Shown: positions 33,438 to 41,477 of the stretch, one piece after another
Numbering within the stretch: the first letter of the stretch is position 1
Layout: every line of letters starts with the position of its first letter
From: Planococcus maritimus
Lineage (GTDB): Bacteria > Bacillota > Bacilli > Bacillales_A > Planococcaceae
Length of the DNA stretch: 64,000 nucleotides
Assembly: GCF_001592825.1 (NCBI RefSeq)
Contig: NZ_LTZG01000011.1
Location: 124,001-188,000 of the forward strand
Direction of reading: 5' to 3'
The notes under the pieces: model-generated
What the model was told of the DNA's origin: nothing
Database searches by the model: none
What the model saw: only the letters and a program-made list of their open reading frames with translations
Translations under genes and position numbers: made by a program

Positions 33438-35111
33438 GTGAAGAACAAAAAAATCTTGGCTTTTATTCTGTTTGTCTTCCTGCTGCTCGTCCCGGTCCAG
33501 GCATTTGCTATCGACTTCAATATTACGGATGTGCAGATCGAAGCCCAACTGAATGAAGACGGCACGGCAGATGTCACGGAACAATTTACGTACGAATTCG
33601 AAGATGAGTTTAATGGCATTACGAGGAGCTTGATCCCAAAAGAAGGAACATCGATTGAAGCGTTTACGGCGAAGGACAGCCGGCGTGATTTGGAAGTAGA
33701 AGCCGAAAACGGCCTATACAAAATCTACCGCTCCGGCAACGAGGGCGATACGATCCAAGTCGAGTTGAATTACCAGATTGTCGGGGCTGTCGAGAAATTT
33801 TCTGATGGCGCTGAATTCTACTGGCCGTTTTTCGATGACAGCAATGAAAGCGACTACGGCGAGATGACGATCACGGTCATTCCACCTGCTGCGGCAGCGG
33901 AAACCGAAGCGCTCGGATACGGGGAAGCGTTTGATACAGCGAGCGTTACAGATGATGGCACCGTCGTTTTTGATTTAGGTGATGTGCCTGCTGGAAAAAC
34001 GGCCGATATCCGAGCCATTTTTGAGGCTGGATTGTTTCCTGGCGTCACGGCGCAGGACGGTACGGTGCGGGATGAAGTAGCGGATGACCGCGAAGAACTG
34101 GAAAACGAAGCAGCCGCTTTCGCCCGTAACCAACAGCTCGCGAAATCCATTGGAATCCCCGTTATCGCGACGCTTGGCGCTTTACTTATCGGCTTGGTGA
34201 TCTTCTCTTGGATTAAGGCGTCAAGACGCAAACGGGAAGCCCGAAGTGAAGATGATGAGTTTTTCGTACCGGAAGACTCAATGAGCATCCCTGCCTTGCT
34301 TCATTTCACGAATCCGAATTACGTAGCGGCGAACGGCATGTCGGCGGCAATTTTGGATTTGATGAGAAAAGGCAAGATTCGCCAACTGTCGGAAGACCAT
34401 TTCGAACTGGCTGACCGCAGCACCGACCATCCGCACGAAGCGGTGCTGATTGGGCTATTGTTTGATACGATCGGAGACGGGTGCGAATTTACGCTTGAAC
34501 AAGTGGAAATCTATACGAAAAATGAACTTAATCACGACCATTACAACGCAGCGACCGCTGAATGGAATAAAGAAGTGAAAGCCGAAGTGATGGCCCACGA
34601 TTTTTACGAAAAACACAGTGGCCAGCGCTTGGCAGTAGGCATCATGAGCGCGGTCTTCATCGGCCTCGCCGTCGTGTCAGGGATATACGGATTGTTGCCA
34701 TGGATGGCTTTGTCCATTGCACTGGCGATGCTCGCGCTTGGCTTTGCGATCGGCTATTCACCGATCACGCGCGAAGGACACCGACTACGCTCTGAATGGC
34801 GCAGCCTGAAAACGGCGATGGCGCAGTTGCCGACAGAGCAATGGGAGCGCTTGACGCCGGATGAAAAGCAGCGTGCTTATGCATACCTACTTGGCAGCGA
34901 TCAGAAAACGGCTGAGCGCAAAGCGCACGCCTTCACAGCTGCAGAGCCAGCAAATGATGTCTCCGGCTTTGCGGTGAATCCAGTCCTCATGACCGCCGTG
35001 TTCGTTACGGCAAGTACCACAACAAGTGCCACTGCCGATGCAAGTGGCGGCGGCATCGCCGGTACCGGTGGAGGAGTCGGCGGCGGTGGTGGCGGCTCCG
35101 GCGCGTTTTAA
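33438..35111 (+). CDS. DUF2207-domain membrane protein
   Basis: A 557-residue protein. A signal peptide (KNKKILAFILFVFLLLVPVQAFAI) leads into an extracellular DUF2207 domain (about 25-200: FNITDVQIEAQLNEDGTADVTEQFTYEF...NGITRSLI). A membrane segment (SIGIPVIATLGALLIGLVIFSWI, about 236-258), a cytosolic part, a hydrophobic pair near 395-440 and a glycine-rich end (GGGVGGGGGGSGAF) follow; the glycine-rich tail is typical of the family. Function is unknown. The GTG at 33438, 7 bases after AGAGGTG, is used. It stands alone, divergent from the hydrolase, with a terminator at the end. Confidence 0.9.
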   Translation: MKNKKILAFILFVFLLLVPVQAFAIDFNITDVQIEAQLNEDGTADVTEQFTYEFEDEFNGITRSLIPKEGTSIEAFTAKDSRRDLEVEAENGLYKIYRSGNEGDTIQVELNYQIVGAVEKFSDGAEFYWPFFDDSNESDYGEMTITVIPPAAAAETEALGYGEAFDTASVTDDGTVVFDLGDVPAGKTADIRAIFEAGLFPGVTAQDGTVRDEVADDREELENEAAAFARNQQLAKSIGIPVIATLGALLIGLVIFSWIKASRRKREARSEDDEFFVPEDSMSIPALLHFTNPNYVAANGMSAAILDLMRKGKIRQLSEDHFELADRSTDHPHEAVLIGLLFDTIGDGCEFTLEQVEIYTKNELNHDHYNAATAEWNKEVKAEVMAHDFYEKHSGQRLAVGIMSAVFIGLAVVSGIYGLLPWMALSIALAMLALGFAIGYSPITREGHRLRSEWRSLKTAMAQLPTEQWERLTPDEKQRAYAYLLGSDQKTAERKAHAFTAAEPANDVSGFAVNPVLMTAVFVTASTTTSATADASGGGIAGTGGGVGGGGGGSGAF

Positions 35112-35126
35112 AGTAAATAAAAACAT

Positions 35127-35160
35127 AAAAAGGAGGATGGCGACTGCCATCCTCCTTTTT
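35127..35160 (+). terminator. Terminator of the DUF2207 gene (copy 1 of an identical triplet)
   Basis: Perfect stem AAAAAGGAGGATGGC / GCCATCCTCCTTTTT with loop GACT. The same hairpin is repeated at 35536 and 35810, flanking repeat copies B and C. Confidence 0.9.
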
Positions 35161-35534
35161 ATAGTGTTGAATAAGTCCATAGTTCGTTATCAAGTACAAA
35201 AGAAGCTACTTTTTTTCACATTCAACAATCAATGATCTTTCTAAGTATTTGGAGAAGCGTTCGCTCGTAAAACCTTCTGCTCAATAATGCTACGCATTAC
35301 TTCGCAAAGATAAGTTCTCCCGTAGGTCGACCTTATCTTTCCTACGGGATTAGCGGGTTTAAGAGACCCCACAGGCAATGAATGAGCGAAGCTGTGCTGA
35401 GCACATTCATTTGCGATGCTCGAACATAGTGAGAGTTGAGCAACGCTTTAGTGACGAGGAGGCTCGATTCCCGCCCCGAGGAGTCGTGCGATAAGCTTCG
35501 GAAAATACGACTTTTCACCTTTCTCGACAGCCTG
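35161..35534 (+). repeat. Dispersed repeat, copy B (long variant)
   Basis: Begins ATAGTGTTGAATAAGTCC directly after the terminator, continues with the shared arm and TAAGTATTTGGAGAAGCGTT, then a divergent middle (about 35267-35490) that keeps the same layout of GC stems, and ends with GTGCGATAAGCTTCGGAAAATACG and TTTCTCGACAGCCTG. At 374 bp it is longer than the other copies. Confidence 0.8.
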
Positions 35535-35535
35535 T

Positions 35536-35568
35536 AAAAAGGAGGATGGCGACTGCCATCCTCCTTTT
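35536..35568 (+). terminator. Terminator hairpin, copy 2, between repeats B and C
   Basis: Identical 15/4/14-base hairpin to the one at 35127, lying between the end of repeat B and the start of repeat C. Confidence 0.9.
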
Positions 35569-35571
35569 CTC

Positions 35572-35808
35572 AGAGTGTTGAAGAAGTCCATAATTCGTTC
35601 TCAATTATGAAAGAGAGGACCTTTTTCTATATCCAACAATTAATGAACTCTCTAAGTATTTGAAGAAGCGTTCGCTCGACTCCTGTGGATCAGCGAGACG
35701 ACCGAGACCCCGCAAGGCGCGTAGCGGCTGAGGAGGCTTGGGCGCGAGCCCACGGAGTCGTGCGATAAGCTTCGGAAAATACGACTTCTTACCTTTCTTG
35801 ACAGCCTG
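35572..35808 (+). repeat. Dispersed repeat, copy C
   Basis: Begins AGAGTGTTGAAGAAGTCC after the terminator T-tract and ends TTTCTTGACAGCCTG. The core (35659-35788) has the same order of stems as copies A and D, with GACTCC...TGG pairing to CCACGGAGTC. No protein is encoded. Confidence 0.85.
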
Positions 35809-35809
35809 T

Positions 35810-35842
35810 AAAAAGGAGGATGGCGACTGCCATCCTCCTTTT
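35810..35842. terminator. Terminator hairpin, copy 3, at the end of the peptide-binding protein gene
   Basis: Third identical hairpin; on the minus strand it directly follows the stop codon (35844-35846) of the substrate-binding protein and ends in five T. Confidence 0.9.
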
Positions 35843-35843
35843 C

Positions 35844-37529
35844 TTATTCTCTTCCTGAGATATACGCCCATTTATAACTGAAATCGCCGGTGAACGGATG
35901 CGTGATGACATCGTGCACATACGGTTTTTGCAGCGCCATACTGCCGAACTGATACATATTGGCGATGGCGGCATCTTCTTCGACAAGAATTTTCTCGACT
36001 TCCGCTAACGCCTCCCAGCGTTCTTCTGGCTTCAAGGCAAGTTCGCCGTTCGCCTGTTCAAGCAATTCGTCCACTCGTTCATTGGAATACGCCATCGTGT
36101 TTTGAGGGGATTCCGTCGCAAACAAATCGAGGAACGTAATCGGGTCTTGGAAATCAGGGCCCCAGCCTGTGCTTTGGATATCGTAATCCTGCGCTTCGTT
36201 CTTATCAAGCAAGACGTTGAATGGCACTTGGCTCATCTCAAGCGTCAAGCCCTCCAGATTGCCTTCCATTTGGTCTTGCATATAGGCATCGATTTTTTTC
36301 GAAAGTTCCGTATCGCCGCTTAAGTATTCCAAGCTCACTTCCGTCAGCCCTTCTTCTTCCAAGCCTTCAGCCCATAAAGCTTTCGCTTCTTCGGCATTGA
36401 ATTCCATCATATCTCCGTTCACTTGGCGGAAATCTTCGTTGTCCGCATCAAACGCAAACTCTGTTGGGACCAGGAAATCTGCCGGAATCGAGCCGTTAGC
36501 AAGAACGATATCAGCCAAATCCTGTTTATTGAACGACAATGCCAAAGCTTTGCGCAATTTCGCGTTGGCAAGCGGCGTCGATTCGCCTTCGCGCTGTTGA
36601 TTAAATTGCAAATAATAAACAGACGGTTTCAAGACGCGCACGACTTCTTCATTCTCTGCGTATTGCATCGCAAATTCGCCAGCTAATCCGGCCCGGTCCG
36701 CATCCCCAGTCTCATACAAATTAACGCCAGTCCCTGGATCCGGAACGATATTAAATTCAACAGTTTCCATTTTCACGTTTTCCGCATCCCAGTATTCAGG
36801 GTTTTTCTCCAATTCCCATGACATCGCCGTAGCGTCCCAGTTTGCCAATGTGAACGGCCCGTTCGATATCAGTTTGGACGAGTCCATCGCATAATCTTCT
36901 CCGAGTTCTGTCACGTACGCTTCGTTCTGTGGGTAAAATGTGCCGAATGCCATCAAGGACAAGAAATACGGAATCGGGCGTTCAAGCGAAACGACCAGTG
37001 TTTGGTCATCTTCTGCTGTTATCCCCAGTTCCGATTTATCCAGTTCGCCTGCTGCAATTGCCTCGGCATTTTTGATTGTTCCAGCCATCATGTACGGCCC
37101 GTATGTCGAGCCTGTTTCCGGGTCGGCTGCGCGCTGCCACGCAAAGACAAAATCATGTGCCGTTACAGGCGAGCCGTCCGACCAATTCGCATCGCGTAAT
37201 GTAAACGTATAGTTCAAGCCGTCTTCGCTAATTTCAGGTTCGCCGGATGCCATCGCTGGAATCGCCGTATTCTGCTGATCGAGGCGATACAAGCCCTCTG
37301 CCGCATTGTTCAACATGGTGAACGATACCGCATCATCTGCCAGTACGGAGTCCATGGTCGGAATTCCAGAACCGGTTGTTATCCGCAGTTCCTGTACGTT
37401 ATCCAATTCGCTTTTCGGTGCAGCCTTTTCTGTATCCGCGGCAGTTTCATCTTCCCCACCGCAGGCCGCAAGCACGGCAGCTAAACTGGCAGTTAGCATT
37501 AAAGCCCAAGCTTTATTTCGTTTAATCAT
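35844..37529 (-). CDS. Peptide ABC transporter substrate-binding lipoprotein (OppA/DppE type)
   Basis: A 561-residue SBP_bac_5 lipoprotein. The signal peptide ends at the lipobox LAACGG (Cys about residue 23). LRITTGSGIPTMDSVLADDAVSF starts the mature fold, and SDGSPVTAHDFVFAWQRAADPETGSTYG is the conserved oligopeptide-binding block. The remaining length is consistent with OppA/DppE. The start follows AGGAGG. No permease or ATPase genes lie next to it, so this is an orphan binding protein that must use transporters encoded elsewhere, or serve as a pheromone receptor. A strong promoter with TATAAT lies about 50 bp upstream. Confidence 0.92.
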   Translation of the reverse strand: MIKRNKAWALMLTASLAAVLAACGGEDETAADTEKAAPKSELDNVQELRITTGSGIPTMDSVLADDAVSFTMLNNAAEGLYRLDQQNTAIPAMASGEPEISEDGLNYTFTLRDANWSDGSPVTAHDFVFAWQRAADPETGSTYGPYMMAGTIKNAEAIAAGELDKSELGITAEDDQTLVVSLERPIPYFLSLMAFGTFYPQNEAYVTELGEDYAMDSSKLISNGPFTLANWDATAMSWELEKNPEYWDAENVKMETVEFNIVPDPGTGVNLYETGDADRAGLAGEFAMQYAENEEVVRVLKPSVYYLQFNQQREGESTPLANAKLRKALALSFNKQDLADIVLANGSIPADFLVPTEFAFDADNEDFRQVNGDMMEFNAEEAKALWAEGLEEEGLTEVSLEYLSGDTELSKKIDAYMQDQMEGNLEGLTLEMSQVPFNVLLDKNEAQDYDIQSTGWGPDFQDPITFLDLFATESPQNTMAYSNERVDELLEQANGELALKPEERWEALAEVEKILVEEDAAIANMYQFGSMALQKPYVHDVITHPFTGDFSYKWAYISGRE

Positions 37530-37573
37530 TGTGAAGCCTCCTATGTCTATTGCGCTAGTGCATTTCTCCTCTC

Positions 37574-37602
37574 ATTATATACAAATAATAATTTTCTTTA
37601 AA
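37574..37602 (-). promoter_or_regulatory. Promoter of the substrate-binding protein gene
   Basis: Minus-strand TTTAAA (37597-37602), 17 bp, TATAAT (37574-37579). Confidence 0.6.
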
Positions 37603-37657
37603 AAAATATAAAATTTTGAATTTGATAGAAGTAATATCATCATTAATTTACCTCATC

Positions 37658-37700
37658 AAAAAGAACAACAAGCTCTCCTGGGGTGGAAAGCTCATTGTTC
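37658..37700 (-). terminator. Terminator of the YrzF-like kinase gene
   Basis: Minus-strand stem GAACAATGAGCT / AGCTTGTTGTTC (37689-37700 with 37663-37674) followed by TTTTTGA. Confidence 0.8.
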
Positions 37701-37707
37701 CCTTACC

Positions 37708-38388
37708 TTATTTCCGGTAATTTAATTGCTTAGAAACGATGCGCATGAATTCATCGAATGTTGCAGAGTACCGATTCCACTGATGATACCATTTGCGGAT
37801 TGTGTCGAGCAGCCAGAACGGCACCGGTTTGCCATCGACGATCGGATAATATTCCACATAAGCTTTTTTTAAATGCTCCCAGCGGAAGTCGTTGCCAGGC
37901 TGGATGTATTCGGAGACATCGAGCAGTTTTGCACGGCCGTTTTGCAAGAGGATGTTTTTCAAATGAATGTCCCGTGGATTCAAGCCGATTCCGCGAATAT
38001 ACTCGCGCGCTGTTTCCACATCGGCAATTGCCTGCTCCGGCACAAGAATGCCTTGCAATAGGCAGTCGAACAAAGTTGGGCCTTGTTCGAATTTCAACAC
38101 AAGCATGCGCTCGTCTCTGCCGTAGCAAGTCGAGAAATAAGGGGAATCCCCAATTTGTCTGTAAACCGCTGCTTCCGCTTCGAGCTTGTCACTTTTGCCT
38201 TCTGCGTATACTTTGAACGCGTACTGTGGAAATTTCTCAGCTTGAAACACCGCTGCGTCCGTACCGACACCGATGCAGCGAAATCCATCTGCCGTCCCCG
38301 TTATCGTTACTGGTTCATTGTTGGGATGTGCTGTCACATTTACCGCTAGTAAAGCTCGAGCCGCCAATTGCCAGTGCTCATCGTTCAT
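37708..38388 (-). CDS. Protein-kinase-like protein (YrzF-like)
   Basis: A roughly 226-residue protein with a reduced protein-kinase fold. The glycine-loop region is RCIGVGTDAAVFQAEKFPQYAFKVYAEGK, with the ATP-binding Lys in AFKVY. The catalytic loop reads GLNPRDIHLKNILL, retaining the Asp and Asn in place of HRD...N, and the metal loop is LLDVSEY in place of DFG. This pattern fits the small YrzF-type kinases of Bacillus. Catalytic activity cannot be assured from sequence because the HRD and DFG motifs are altered. The ATG at 38388 fits GAGGAG with 8 bases spacing better than the one at 38394. Single gene with its own terminator. Confidence 0.75.
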   Translation of the reverse strand: MNDEHWQLAARALLAVNVTAHPNNEPVTITGTADGFRCIGVGTDAAVFQAEKFPQYAFKVYAEGKSDKLEAEAAVYRQIGDSPYFSTCYGRDERMLVLKFEQGPTLFDCLLQGILVPEQAIADVETAREYIRGIGLNPRDIHLKNILLQNGRAKLLDVSEYIQPGNDFRWEHLKKAYVEYYPIVDGKPVPFWLLDTIRKWYHQWNRYSATFDEFMRIVSKQLNYRK

Positions 38389-38484
38389 GCCCATCTCTCC
38401 TCTGATCTGTAGAGCTTCGTTCCGTTAAAATAACGAACTGCCCTTACTCGAGGTTCCTCTCCGTCACAGCAGTTGCGTGTTCAA

Positions 38485-39369
38485 TTAAGCACCCGGCTTC
38501 ATTTCCTGGCGATTGACCCACTCGCGGACAGTCTCGACATACGCTCCAGGTTCTTCAATAGACGGCATATGCGAGCTGTTTTCGAACACGTAAAATTCGG
38601 CATCCGGCACGAGACTTGCATAATGTTCTGTTGCTTCAGGCGTCGCTTCGTCGTAGCGCCCGCACGTAAATAAAGACGGAATGTCGATTTCAGGCAGGCG
38701 CCCGGTCGCATCGAACTGCTTTAAGGTACCGGTAACTGTGAATTCTGATGCTCCCCACATATGATTATAAACCTGAGGGTTCAGCTGCTCGAGATCCTCC
38801 GACAGCTCGTTTGGCCAAGGATCGACGCGGCACATATGCGTTTTGTAATATGCCATCATCGCTTCCTGGTAATCTTCTGAATCAGTTGTTCCTTGGTTTT
38901 CATGTTCCTCAATCACCTGTTGTACTTGTGCCGGGAATTGTTTCAAATAAGCACGCTGGTCCCGCTCCCAGCGCTGCGCATCGAGTGCGGGTCCGGAAAA
39001 CACGACACTGCGCACGCCACCAGGCTTCGTAAATAGATACGAAGCAGCGAGCATCGTCCCCCAGGAATGGCCGAGCAAATGAACTTCTTCCAACCCTAGC
39101 GCTTGAATCACTTGTCCGAGCTCTTCAACGTAGCGATCCACTGTCCAAAGAGATGGATCTTTCGGTCGGTCCGATTGGCCGCAGCCGAGCTGGTCGTATT
39201 GAATGATGGGCCGTTCTGCGCCCAGTTGTTGTAGGGGGTCGCTGTCGCTGCTTTTCATTCCCGGCCCGCCGTGCAAAAGCAAAAGCGGGATGCCGGGGCC
39301 ATTGCCGGTGATCCGGTACCAGACCTTGCCCCCAGTGACGGGGATAAATCCTTCTGTTACGTGTTCCAT
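38485..39369 (-). CDS. Alpha/beta hydrolase, proline iminopeptidase type
   Basis: A 294-residue alpha/beta hydrolase of the proline iminopeptidase (S33) family. Motifs are LLLLHGGPGMKSSD with the HGGPG oxyanion loop, IQYDQLGCGQSDRP, the nucleophile elbow LLGHSWGTMLAASYL, and C-terminal CGRYDEATPEAT and NSSHMPSIEEP supplying the Asp and His. The frame extends to 39396, but AAGGAGG is placed 8 bases before the ATG at 39369 (MEHVTEG). Natural substrates range from N-terminal proline peptides to other esters or amides. It is isolated from its neighbours, with about 440 bp of repeat and terminators upstream. Confidence 0.9.
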   Translation of the reverse strand: MEHVTEGFIPVTGGKVWYRITGNGPGIPLLLLHGGPGMKSSDSDPLQQLGAERPIIQYDQLGCGQSDRPKDPSLWTVDRYVEELGQVIQALGLEEVHLLGHSWGTMLAASYLFTKPGGVRSVVFSGPALDAQRWERDQRAYLKQFPAQVQQVIEEHENQGTTDSEDYQEAMMAYYKTHMCRVDPWPNELSEDLEQLNPQVYNHMWGASEFTVTGTLKQFDATGRLPEIDIPSLFTCGRYDEATPEATEHYASLVPDAEFYVFENSSHMPSIEEPGAYVETVREWVNRQEMKPGA

Positions 39370-39487
39370 CCATGATGCCTCCTTTAGTCTCTCCACTACC
39401 TATTCACTTCTCCATTTACTAAAATTCTCCTTTCCCCTCCCTCATTCAAGCTATTCGAAAGACCTCGACCTCGCCCTCGCCCACAAA

Positions 39488-39518
39488 AAAACCGCCATCT
39501 CAAAAGGATGGCGGTTTT
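39488..39518 (-). terminator. Second terminator downstream of the osmoprotectant ABC operon
   Basis: Stem AAAACCGCCATC / GATGGCGGTTTT; on the minus strand it is followed by seven T. It sits directly beside the AGAGTG end of repeat D and is related to the hairpin on the other side of that repeat. Confidence 0.85.
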
Positions 39519-39520
39519 CT

Positions 39521-39756
39521 AGAGTGTTGAAGAAGTCTGTAATCCCCTATTAATGAAAAGAGTGTGAGACTATTCCACAATGAAAAACCAACGAACTCTT
39601 TAAGTATTTGGAGAAGCGTTCGCTCGACTCCGGTGGATTAGCGAGACGACCGAGACCCCGCAAGACGCGAAGCGGCTGAGGAGGCTTGGGCGCGAGCCCA
39701 CGGAGTCGTGCGATAAGCTTCGGAAAATACGGGTCCTTAACTTTCTCGACAACCTG
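39521..39756 (+). repeat. Dispersed repeat, copy D
   Basis: Begins AGAGTGTTGAAGAAGTC after the terminator and ends CTTTCTCGACAACCTG. The core (about 39605-39730) is nearly identical to copies A and C. It is flanked by two related terminators, 39488-39518 and 39757-39790, and fills most of the 440-bp gap. Confidence 0.85.
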
Positions 39757-39790
39757 AAAAACCACCACTCTCGTAAGAATGGCGGTTTTT
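39757..39790 (-). terminator. Terminator of the osmoprotectant ABC operon
   Basis: Minus-strand stem AAAAACCGCCA / TGGTGGTTTTT, 20 bp after the stop codon of the binding-protein gene; shares AAAACCGCCAT with the hairpin at 39488. Confidence 0.8.
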
Positions 39791-39810
39791 CGGACTTTCA
39801 GTAGTAACGC

Positions 39811-40713
39811 TTATTCCTCTTCCAGCAAACCGTTTTCCACTAGCCAGTCATACGCAACGACCGATACGCTCTGGCCTTCAATATCTACCAGGTAGTTCAG
39901 TTCGCGCATAATATTGCTGTCGAGTCTGTCGGCTAAGCGGGCTGTGATTTCTTCGATTTCCGGATACTCTTCGAACACTTCCTCGTTAATCGTTACCGCT
40001 ATCCGGTAAGGCGGGAAAAAGCGTTCATCATCTTCTAGCACGACGAGGTCGTAACTTCTGATGGTGGCATCCGTTTCGAAAGCTACCGAAACGTCTACTT
40101 GCTCGTTATCGAGCGAACGTTGCGTCAAGCCCAAGTCCATTTGCTTAACTTGCCCGGAGCCAAAACTAAATCCATAAGTTTCTTCTACTCCCGGAAGGCC
40201 ATCCGAACGGTTGGCAAATTCTGCATCGGCCGCCATTGTAAGCTCGCCTGGATTGTCATTGATGTAATCAGCCAACTCGCTGATCGAGGTGATGCCAAGT
40301 TCTTCTGACCGTTCGCTAGTCATCGCGAGCGCGTAAGTATTGTTAACTTCTGACATGTTCATCCAGTGGATATTGTTTTCACTGTCGAGTTCTTTGACCC
40401 GCTCGAAAGCTTTCTCCGGATCCGAAATGGCTTCTTCCCCCATATACGTGATAAGGGCCGTTCCGGTATATTCCCACATCATGTCCACTTGTCCATTGAT
40501 GAGTGCAGAACGGACGACACTGCTTCCGAGATTGTTCATTTGATTGACTTTGAATCCTTCTTCCACCAATAAGAACGCCGTCATCTCGGACAGTAAATAT
40601 TGTTCGGTGAAGTTTTTGCCCCCGACCGTCACTTCTTTTCCTGTCACGCCCGAACAGGCAGACAGGATCAGCGCAATGACCAGCAAGGGGATGAGTTTGA
40701 GTGAGTTAATCAC
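39811..40713 (-). CDS. Glycine betaine/choline-type ABC substrate-binding lipoprotein (OpuCC/OsmF-like)
   Basis: A 300-residue lipoprotein of the OpuAC family. The lipobox is LILSACSG (Cys about residue 20). TVGGKNFTEQYLLSEMTAFLL is the conserved start of the domain, followed by QVDMMWEYTGTALITYMG, the second-lobe segment GLPGVEETYGFSFG and LVVLEDDERFFPPYRIAVTIN. These belong to the OpuCC/OsmF/EgtU-type binding domain. The ligand is unknown: glycine betaine, choline, carnitine or other trimethylamines such as ergothioneine are possible. It is the last gene of a permease-ATPase-permease-binding protein operon. A GTG start at 40713 is used, 11 bases after AGGAGG. Confidence 0.9.
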   Translation of the reverse strand: MINSLKLIPLLVIALILSACSGVTGKEVTVGGKNFTEQYLLSEMTAFLLVEEGFKVNQMNNLGSSVVRSALINGQVDMMWEYTGTALITYMGEEAISDPEKAFERVKELDSENNIHWMNMSEVNNTYALAMTSERSEELGITSISELADYINDNPGELTMAADAEFANRSDGLPGVEETYGFSFGSGQVKQMDLGLTQRSLDNEQVDVSVAFETDATIRSYDLVVLEDDERFFPPYRIAVTINEEVFEEYPEIEEITARLADRLDSNIMRELNYLVDIEGQSVSVVAYDWLVENGLLEEE

Positions 40714-40735
40714 AAATTCCGATACCTCCTATTCG

Positions 40736-41473
40736 CTAAGCTTTCTCAACACGCCTTGATCCTTTTGGCACGACGATATATTCCACTTTGCGCAGGATAT
40801 AATCAGCAAGAATCGCCAATAGCGTCACTGGGATCGCCCCTGAAATGAGGAATCCGTTGTCGAACAAATTGATGCCGGTAAAGATCCATACGCCGAGGCC
40901 GCCCGCTCCGACTACATAGGCAAGCGCCGCTGTCCCGATGTTCAAGACGACAGCCGTGCGGATGCCGGCGAGGATCGAGTAAGCCGAATTGGGAAGTTCG
41001 ATGCGGAACAGGATCTGATGGGGTTTCATGCCCATCCCTTTGGCCGCATCGATCATGTTCTTATCGATTGAATCGATGCCTGCGACCGTGTTTCTGAAAA
41101 TCGGCAAGATCGAATAAATGAATAGCGCAAACACCGCCGTCTGAAAGCCGATGCCCAAAATACTGATCATCAAGGCCAGCACGGCAAGGCTCGGGATCGT
41201 TTGTCCCAAGTTTGCGATATTGGAAAACACCCATTCCACTTTCTTGAATTTTGGCCGGGTGATGAGGATTCCAGCCGGCACTGCAATGAGGATGGCCAGC
41301 AATGAAGAAACCAGCACCAATACCACGTGCTGTCTCAACAGCACCAAGAATGTATCCGATTGGCTGAAAATATAGTCGAAATAACTATTGGAGATCGCCC
41401 AGATGAAAAATACGGCGACCGCTGCATATAGCGCAAATCGGACACTATTGCCTATTATTTTTTTACGTTTCAC
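40736..41473 (-). CDS. ABC transporter permease (OpuCB/OsmW-like)
   Basis: A 245-residue inner-membrane subunit with about six hydrophobic segments. The BPD transport domain signature reads PIFRNTVAGIDSIDKNMIDAAKGMGMKPHQILFRIELPNSAYSILAGIRTAVVLNIGTAALAYVVGAGGLG. The start is GTG at 41473, with AAGG 8 bases upstream and inside the end of the ATPase gene, 4 bases after its stop. It is the second of two permeases; both belong to the same family and probably form a heterodimer. Confidence 0.92.
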   Translation of the reverse strand: MKRKKIIGNSVRFALYAAVAVFFIWAISNSYFDYIFSQSDTFLVLLRQHVVLVLVSSLLAILIAVPAGILITRPKFKKVEWVFSNIANLGQTIPSLAVLALMISILGIGFQTAVFALFIYSILPIFRNTVAGIDSIDKNMIDAAKGMGMKPHQILFRIELPNSAYSILAGIRTAVVLNIGTAALAYVVGAGGLGVWIFTGINLFDNGFLISGAIPVTLLAILADYILRKVEYIVVPKGSRRVEKA

Positions 41474-41477
41474 CGGA

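Noticed and set aside
35161..35808. Insertion sequence with a transposase in the repeat region
   Set aside because: No frame of useful length with transposase motifs is present; the elements are non-coding.
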